Shown: positions 57,376 through 64,000 of the stretch, one piece after another
Numbering within the stretch: position 1 is the stretch's first letter
Layout: every line of letters starts with the position of its first letter
Origin: Nemania diffusa
Taxonomy: Eukaryota; Ascomycota; Sordariomycetes; Xylariales; Xylariaceae
Assembly (NCBI GenBank): GCA_038501195.1
Contig: JBBPUQ010000001.1
Location: 6,262,001 to 6,326,000, forward strand
Reading direction: 5' to 3'
DNA: 64,000 nt
Position numbers and translations under genes: made by a program
The notes under the pieces: model-generated
The model's input: the letters and a program-made list of their open reading frames with translations, nothing else
Databases searched by the model: none
What the model was told of the DNA's origin: nothing

Positions 57376-60300
57376 AGAATCCGAAACCCACAATCGCGTT
57401 CCGCCCGGCATGCCACTAGCTAGTAATGACTCCGGCAACTAATGTGCATCCTTTAAGAGCGAAAGAGGCGTAACAGCGAGGGAGGTATAGGAGTTAAGAC
57501 CCCTGACGTACATGGCGTACGCTTAAGCACTGCGGGAAAATCTCGGCGACATCGGCGCTATCGTCAGTCCCGAGGGAAATACTGAACACATATGTGCGTA
57601 GTATCAGGTTTGGAGTTGCGCAGTTTCGCAAATTTTCCGGAGCTGCGGAGCTGCGGAGCTTTATTTCTCTCCCTTTCTCTCTCCGCGACTTATTGAATTT
57701 TCTTCTTCTACGGGTAGCACGCATTCTAAGTTTCCCAATCTACTCACAACTTATTTAGTAAGCTCAATAGCTGAATAAATGAGTTTCCTTTCGCCTTGTC
57801 ATCGGCAATTCATTTAAGCTTTGAATCCTCTGAGCACTAAGCTCTATTCGTCGTGGCACTTGTCGCAGTGAGGGCTCGGGGACTCGTCCAGAACCCCGCA
57901 TTCTCTAAATCTATATTGAGCTTCACTGACCGTTTAGCGCAATACATTATTTGAGCTTGCCTTAGAGAGCTACCAGGTAGGTACCGGAAGGGATATTAAG
58001 ACTCTTGATGTGCATACTTAGTTGAGAATCTTAATAAGCCAACATATTGATTTAAAGCAGAGCTAGGGGAAGGGGGGGAAATTGAACTCGAGTTACCTCT
58101 GGATTGAGCCCTTGTCGCCGCCTCAACCGGCCGCCGAAGTCGCTAGCGAAAACCCAGTACATGCGTTCAATTCCTCCTCCCAAATCGATTTAGACCACAA
58201 TGGCTATAGATCAGATTCTTAACGCGTTTTTTTTAAGGATTTCTCAATCCAGAAATGTACGAGTCGAGTGTCTATGCCCTCCTCGGCATTCTTCCGGCAG
58301 TTATGATCCACCCAGTGTTCAGGGTCGACGGACTGGGGTGGTCAGCAACACCGAAATACAAGATTGTGTTCCCCAGATTGCCCATTTTTCTCTTCAAACA
58401 TCTAGAAGTGATTGAGATAGCAGTGGTCAGTCCTCTAGAGCGCGGTATGGGTGTTTTGCCCGTTTCGTTTTAGTAAGCCGCAGCAAAGAAGGCAACGAAG
58501 TTATTATCAAAAGACTAAATAGGCCTATAGGGGCGAAGTTCTACTACTTACGCGGCGTTCTTCACAATCATCCGCTTCATAGGATTTACAAGCTCCTGGA
58601 GAATACGAAGTTGGCTATTGCACTAGATTCTATCGTGCTCCTTGATGAGATGGCCCTGTCAGATACAAAGGCGTACGTTAATTCTGTTTTCATGGATTTG
58701 AGGCCTTTGCGGGAGGAGACCACTCGGCCTTGCAGTGGCAAAAAAGAATATTTGACGAACCTGGATTTAAGCTCACTGGGACTTATCTATATAACCCTGC
58801 TGGCTACAAAAGTGTCATAGAACTGTGTTTACTTTGAGGCTTATGTTTACGTAATTGTTGACGCTCGATACCAAGACCTCTGCTAGTTATACACAGATTA
58901 CCTAAGGAGAAGCATTATGGCTAGGTATAACAGAGAGGGGAAATACCAGCTGCTTTGAACGTAAGAACTGTCGACACGTTGTGATATATTGACGTAGTGC
59001 GGGCGGACAGTCTAGCTCACGGGATAGGTTGATTAATTCGTCTTAGCCACTTGTCCTTTATATATATATATATAGTCATAGGGAGTCCTCGTCAGATTCT
59101 AGCAGTACGGCAGACGGAGCAGGCGGAGACACAGGCACAGGAGACCACCATACAGGAGAGAAGAAGACAGCTTGATATGACACTCCTTGATGGAAGGTTT
59201 TTCCTTATTTCTCTCCTCCTTGGGGAGGCAGAGCGCCTGTATTCGATTCTTGAAGTTCTTAGATTGCGACGTGGCAATTGCCAGGCCTCTAAGACGTGGT
59301 GCTTGTGTGTGATCGCACGTCCTGTTTCAATATCAAGATTCTTATATAATATATTTTAAATGATATACATGATGTTATTACCGATCTCCTGAAAACAGTC
59401 TCATTACCTGACGCCATAACAGTCAGTACCACACCAGTAATTACCACATCTACATGCCACACTCGCTAGACTCTGCGCTACCGCGGCTTGCATCGGTAGC
59501 CCTTTGTAAGTAGCGATAAGCCCAGCTTACACTTCTAAGTATATTTATACTAATTCTCGTCCGCCCGTTATGACTTTACGTTGGCAGGAAGGACGCCGAT
59601 GCAGGATAGCTGGTATTGCCGCACACCGCATGTTCAATCTTGCGCAAAGGCTGAATCACATTTTATCCTTGAAAGCCTATCGGGTGTAACACGAACAGGA
59701 TCCTAGTAAGCATAACTATAACGGGATACCTATATAAACTTAGTAAATGTGGATTGGGCTGACGCCGTCGCAAAGTCCTGCAGGATCTTTGGCTGACGTG
59801 CTAATTTCCAAACCCCGGGGGCTTCGTTGGGAGGTAATATCAACTACCATCCAGTCATAGTAGCCTCTCCATGTGCCACCTACCTGTTTTGTCTGTGCTG
59901 TATATAGTAACCTTCCATTTCTGGATTGTTGGTCATGACTTGGGCCCGCAGCTCTCTAGTACGCGTATTTCTAATTGGTTGATCATCAGTTTAAGTATAA
60001 CTTCATGAATGCAAAGAGTGTGCATCATATGTTCTAGTTTCATACTACTATCAACTCATGAGCTTTACCTCCCAGCCATAGTTCGTAATTCCATAAATCT
60101 AAACTATTTAAATTTTTGTATGATATAAACTCAAAAGCACCTTATCTTCAAGATTAAAACACAGTAGAAGGGGTGAGCGTCATATAAATGTCTGACAGGT
60201 AGATAGTTGCTGCGCGCCTTTTCTGCCGGACTGGGGGCCACGGTTCCTTACTTACAAGAAGTAGTATTATGGCTTGCATTAGAGCCAATCATTCTGACAA

Positions 60301-60493
60301 AGACGATATACAATTCTGCCAGCTCGCGTACCACAACAGACCCAGCCTACCTTCTGTATGCAACGCGGAAAGTAGAAGTTCCGCGGTCATCAGAGGCTCA
60401 GCATGACGCCAGCAAGGCTACAAGCTGCTCTCATGATGGTATGTTCTAGATATTATTTGTGTCTCGAATTTGAAATAAACAGAGTTTATCAAG

Positions 60494-60500
60494 TATAAAA
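60494..60500 (+). promoter_or_regulatory. TATA box of the barrel-protein gene
   Basis: TATAAAA about 96-102 bases upstream of the ATG at 60596. Confidence 0.55.
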
Positions 60501-60575
60501 GTTGGAGTGTGCCCAGGCATTTATCCAGGAATATCAACCTATCATCAAGAATCTACGCTTCAAAACAAACAACTA

Positions 60576-60588
60576 CCCCCCCCCCCCC
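60576..60588 (+). repeat. Poly-C tract in the 5' leader
   Basis: Thirteen consecutive C residues end seven bases before the ATG of the barrel-protein gene. Confidence 0.9.
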
Positions 60589-60595
60589 AATCATC

Positions 60596-61035
60596 ATGTA
60601 TTCCAAAGCCATTATCATCTCTGCTGTAGCAGTTTTCGCTAGCACTGTTGCTGCTGTAACCGGAGATATGACTTGGTTTCATCCTGTAAGTTTGCTAACG
60701 ATAACTTCCATCGGCTCTCTATGTTTCACATTGCCTAGATAACCTCTAGCATAAGCCATTTCTAACATTTTCTGTGTCCATAGGGTCTCGGTGCTTGCGG
60801 CGGCACCGATAACGACGGCTCCCCTGTTGTGGCGCTCAACACTGCCGACTATGCCAATGGTGCCCACTGCGGAAAATGGATCACCATCCAGGGCAATGGT
60901 CACCAAACTGCCGCACAAGTCGTTGACTTGTGCCCCGGCTGTGGTACGAACGGCATTGATGTCGCTCCGGACATCTTCGACGACATTGCGTCCCTTGATG
61001 TGGGACGTATCCAAGTTAACTGGTTTTTCCAGTAG
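60596..61035 (+). CDS. Small secreted double-psi beta-barrel (RlpA-like/expansin-like) protein
   Basis: Two exons (60596-60685, 60784-61035; 98-nt intron) encode 113 residues. The signal peptide (MYSKAIIISAVAVFASTVAA) has a likely cleavage site near residue 20. The mature part starts GDMTWFHPGLGACGGTDNDG, followed by NGAHCGKWITIQG, VDLCPGCG and IDVAPDIFDDIA, the single double-psi beta-barrel domain of the RlpA/barwin/expansin-like group. The pattern of Cys (GACG, AHCG, LCPGC) fits two disulfides. The carbohydrate-binding module of full expansins is absent. Such proteins are secreted by fungi, loosen or bind cell-wall polysaccharide and may act during plant interaction; no enzymatic role is known for certain. 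Confidence 0.93.
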
Positions 61036-61680
61036 ATGGAGATAATTAAGAGGGCACGACTGAGAAAAGGGGTACAGGATAGAAGGCATTAGGCGATATC
61101 TAGAAATGGAAGTACTGAGAGATTGGGGTTGATGCTGGAACAGATAGATTCTCCTTTGGTCAAAAAAAATGCAATCCTAAAGCCACTCATTTATACCAGA
61201 AGACTTTGTCTTCACATAACATCTTATGAACTATGAGGTACGAGCACTTTACTCATAATTCTGCAAACACCAAGGTATATAATGGATCAAACAAATGAAA
61301 TTCTATCCTTAATTATACTCATTCCTATATTCGAGGTGCAGTGTTCTGATCCACGTCGCCGACTGCTCTCCCTTCACACGCCGTCGCAATATTAGGGACT
61401 TGGTTCGAAAGCCCGTGCCCACTTATCATGGCCAGCCGTACCTACCCTACCTACCTACCTTAGGTACTTACTAACCTACTTAAATTACTCGCGCCTCTGA
61501 CTTAGGCAGGAGCGGTGCTGCTCCCTAGACCCCACCTACCTACTCAGTCGGAGGCGCTATTACCCTGGACGAGTAACAGCTTCCTTTTGATAGGTCAGAA
61601 CCTTACGGCCTTTTTCCATCTTGCAACCTTTTTCGACTGTACAACTTGCGTAGCAACGAAGTGACTTGAACGGTTTACAG

Positions 61681-61788
61681 GCTGCAATAAACAAAAACGC
61701 CGAGCCCCTCGAAGTCCGCTGCCTCCACGAGGATCCGGACAGCTCCTCGTGTGAGGGCTGCCAGAAAGGCCATGACACCTGCGAGACT
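61681..61788 (+). pseudogene. Exon relic encoding a CxxC segment
   Basis: An open 36-codon segment lies between a good acceptor (TTTACAG) and a good donor (GTAAGTATC). It reads in part VRCLHEDPDSSSCEGCQKGH, with spaced cysteines that look metal-binding. No partner exon with a start is found. The family is not recognised, and it may be the remains of a gene broken by the adjoining repeat region. Confidence 0.4.
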
Positions 61789-62057
61789 GTAAGTATCTCT
61801 GCCGTTGTTTTAGACTTGAATCACTGCTAAGGTATCAGTTGCCTGCCATGATGGCTTTTGATGCAGTTGGACTGCACGATTTGTTGGAGTTAGGGGTCAA
61901 CTTGTTTGACCCAGAGAGAGAACCACGACGACATCACCAGCGTCGTTGTTTACAATAATAAAGAGGCCAGAACCTAGCAGGCTTCCGCCATGATTTGCCG
62001 AGAACTCGCCGGGGCACAATTCCGCCTCCTCAATCAAAAGTTTTAGCCTTATTTATT

Positions 62058-62079
62058 TAGTTATTTGATCAAATAACTA
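62058..62079. repeat. Perfect 22-bp palindrome
   Basis: The sequence is identical on both strands around a central TGATCA. It could be a chance AT-rich palindrome or an element end. Confidence 0.7.
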
Positions 62080-62127
62080 GCTTACACCAAAAAAGAGAAA
62101 CAATTAGCTTAATTACACAAGCGTTTT

Positions 62128-62198
62128 TTTGCGATTAATTAAGGTAAAACAAGTTAAAAAGCTGTTGTTTGGCCTGCTTTGCTTGTGTGCACCGCTGA
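62128..62198 (-). mobile_element. Partial, diverged copy of the 17.6-kb MITE
   Basis: On the minus strand, a segment of about 45 bases around TCGCAAAAAAACGCTTG matches bases 17654-17700 (there TCGCAAAAAACGCTTG). The distance from that segment to a degenerate end (ACCGCTGA at 62191-62198) is 41 bases, against 40 in the first copy. The other end was not found. Confidence 0.5.
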
Positions 62199-62225
62199 TT
62201 AAACGATTTAGATAAGCGCGGTGAT

Positions 62226-62271
62226 CACGATTAAGCGTTATTCGGAGTCACGACTAAGCGTTATTCGGAGA
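62226..62271. repeat. 23-bp tandem duplication
   Basis: CACGATTAAGCGTTATTCGG at 62226 is repeated at 62249 with one T/C difference in this stretch. Confidence 0.85.
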
Positions 62272-62339
62272 CAAGAGAAAAAGTCGGCTACTTGACAGTC
62301 GGTTCGCCAAAACTAGCACGTTTCTAATAAATCAAAGCT

Positions 62340-62495
62340 GCCGACTACTACGCCTTGGAAGGCCAGCTGATGCCTGGCATCATAGAGCAGTAGGACTAGG
62401 ACGACCACTGGTTGTGGCTGATAGACGAGATTGTGAGCGGAAAACTCAACAAGAGCACAGCGAGGGCTCTAGCCGCAGACGCTGCATTAATGTAA
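62340..62495 (+). pseudogene. Coding relic interrupted by two TAG codons
   Basis: The frame reads ADYYALEGQLMPGIIEQ, then TAG, Asp, TAG (62391-62393 and 62397-62399), then DDHWLWLIDEIVSGKLNKST and a few more codons to a TAA. The smooth coding-like sequence on both sides suggests one former exon, with both stops explainable by C-to-T or G-to-A changes. The family is not recognised. Confidence 0.4.
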
Positions 62496-62839
62496 TCAAT
62501 TACCAATGGACTTTTGTAATTTAGACTGACATATGATATTAGCTACGCTAAAGCTCGTATTATTCCTGTAGAGGACCAGATCTTGATCTGAGAGTATCAA
62601 GACCTCGCTACCTCGAGACAACACGAGCGGTGAAACGAAACGTGTAAATCTCATACACACCGCACTCTAGAGGCTTAACAAGAATCACAATAGCACTTCT
62701 AGAGATTCCTAGCTTCAATTCATTAAAACAGAAGGGATTTATTTAGGAGGACTAGCCTTCGGCTGGTCCCTATGGAGGGTGGGTGGTAGGCTTTTAAAGC
62801 CTAACCCAACGCCAAAGGCCCAATAACCCATATAGAGTA

Positions 62840-64000
62840 GCTAGAGCCCATAGGCACTTAACAAAAGTTAGGTTGGGTTTTTAAATAAAACTTAAAACTT
62901 ATAAGCGCTTAATTAAAAAAAATAGATTATTTTTAAAAAGTAAAAATAACTAAAATTAAAAAATAAAAATGTTGATATTTATTTTAAAATGTTATTTTTA
63001 TTTTAATTGTAGTTTTATATAATATTTTTAAATATATTAATATTTATAAATTAAAATTAATTAATAAATAAATTTTAATTTAATATATAAACTATTATAA
63101 TTATAATATTTAATAAAGTTTTAAAAGTTTAAATAATATAAATATTGTTTAAAAAAAATATTTAAATAAATAACTTAAAATAAAAATTAATACAAAAATT
63201 AAAATAGCTTAAATTTTTTATTATATTATAATTTTTAATATAATTTAATTTTAAATTATTTTTTAAAAAAAATTATAATTAATAATTAATATTTCTTACA
63301 GTTTAAAATTAATAAATAAAACATTAATAATAAAATTTATATAGCTATTAAAATTTATTTAAAAAAAGTATATTAATTAAATATAAATTTATAAAAAATA
63401 TAATATTGTTTATAAAAATAATTAATTTAATAATAAACTTAAATAAAAAGTTTTTAAATAATAAAATATATTAATTAAAATATTAATTTAAAAAAAACTT
63501 AAATTATTTAATAAAAATAATAAATATATATAAAATAAAATAAAATATATTAATTAAAGTATTAATTAAAAAATTAATTTTTTTTACTATAAGTTTTTTT
63601 ATTGCAACTAGTTTTTTTGCTACAAAGTTTTTTAGTAATATAAGTTTTTTCGATTTTATAAATTTTTTGTTTTTATAAATATTTGAAATAAATATTTTTA
63701 ATATAAAACTTGTTAATTTTAATTTTATATTATATATATTATTAATTATTGATATTTGTTATATTTTTATAAATATAATAAAAGTTAATATTGATATAAA
63801 AAAAAAAGTTAGCAAATAAACTAAAAATAATTTTTATAATATATAAAACTAGTTATATATTTTTAACTATTAAAATAATATAGCAATTATAAATTATATA
63901 TAAATTTATAGCTATAATTATATTAATATAATAATTAATATATAAATTAAAACAAATTTACTAATAAAAATTATATATAAAACAAATTTTAAAATATATA
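62840..64000. repeat. AT-rich tract of more than 1.1 kb, RIP-like
   Basis: Nearly all A/T with scattered single G or C bases, running off the window edge. No coding capacity. Such tracts in filamentous ascomycetes usually derive from transposons mutated by RIP; the original element is unrecognisable. Confidence 0.75.

Larger units (their letters stand above)
56619..60595. other. Long intergenic region with a TIR element
   Basis: No gene is supported in 4 kb. It holds the dehydrogenase promoter, a TIR element at 56905-57375, small repeats such as GAGCTGCG near 57640 and a TATATATA run near 59060. Frames of 60-102 codons at 58200-58820 and 59051-59359 have no recognised domain. Confidence 0.6.
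61036..64000. other. Decayed repeat region to the window edge
   Basis: No intact gene. It contains two exon relics, a reverse partial MITE copy, short tandem repeats, a perfect palindrome and a terminal AT-rich block, listed separately. Confidence 0.7.

Noticed and set aside
58200..58820. Short plus-strand frames with coding-like stretches
   Set aside because: Two overlapping or adjacent frames of about 70 codons without a family match; could be a relic, but the support is too thin to annotate.

Overview
The window looks like a chromosome segment of a filamentous ascomycete (Pezizomycotina). Genes are split by short introns (44-158 nt, GT...AG, many with a CTAAC/CTAAT-type branch site). There is a HET-domain gene, a fungal highly reducing polyketide synthase (HR-PKS) and AT-rich blocks of the kind left by repeat-induced point mutation (RIP). 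I cannot name the species. Gene models were built by hand: splice sites were chosen so that phases add up exactly and the protein matches family motifs.

Layout. 0-17 kb is mostly conserved or ordinary content: the 3' end of a FAD monooxygenase gene (1-702), an ELR-type F-box-like protein (1033-2174, -), a membrane M28 peptidase of the PSMA/transferrin-receptor type (4094-6922, -), the retromer subunit VPS35 (8260-11182, -), a secreted arylsulfatase (12698-14789, -) and a Cys-rich F-box protein (16047-17216, -). A 527-bp terminal-inverted-repeat (TIR) element lies between the F-box gene and a HET-domain gene (18499-20637, +).

21.5-48.2 kb is the main interest. It is a run of secondary-metabolism genes: a Baeyer-Villiger-type monooxygenase, an ene-reductase-like medium-chain reductase (MDR), a short-chain dehydrogenase (SDR), a GMC oxidoreductase, a cytochrome P450, an O-methyltransferase and a ten-exon, 2583-residue HR-PKS with KS-AT-DH-cMT-ER-KR-ACP domains. 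The inferred logic is that the HR-PKS builds a reduced, C-methylated chain and the others oxidise, reduce and O-methylate it. No thioesterase, transporter or cluster-specific regulator is visible.

48.2-64 kb is repeat-rich and decayed. It holds TIR elements, a strongly AT-rich block inside one of them, hierarchical minisatellites, a rhodopsin-like membrane-protein pseudogene with an in-frame TAG, and a TSC10-like reductase gene with an internal deletion. It also has a zinc alcohol dehydrogenase with an 11-nt microexon, a small secreted double-psi beta-barrel protein, exon relics and a final AT-rich tract of more than 1 kb. No rRNA, tRNA or CRISPR array was recognised by eye.
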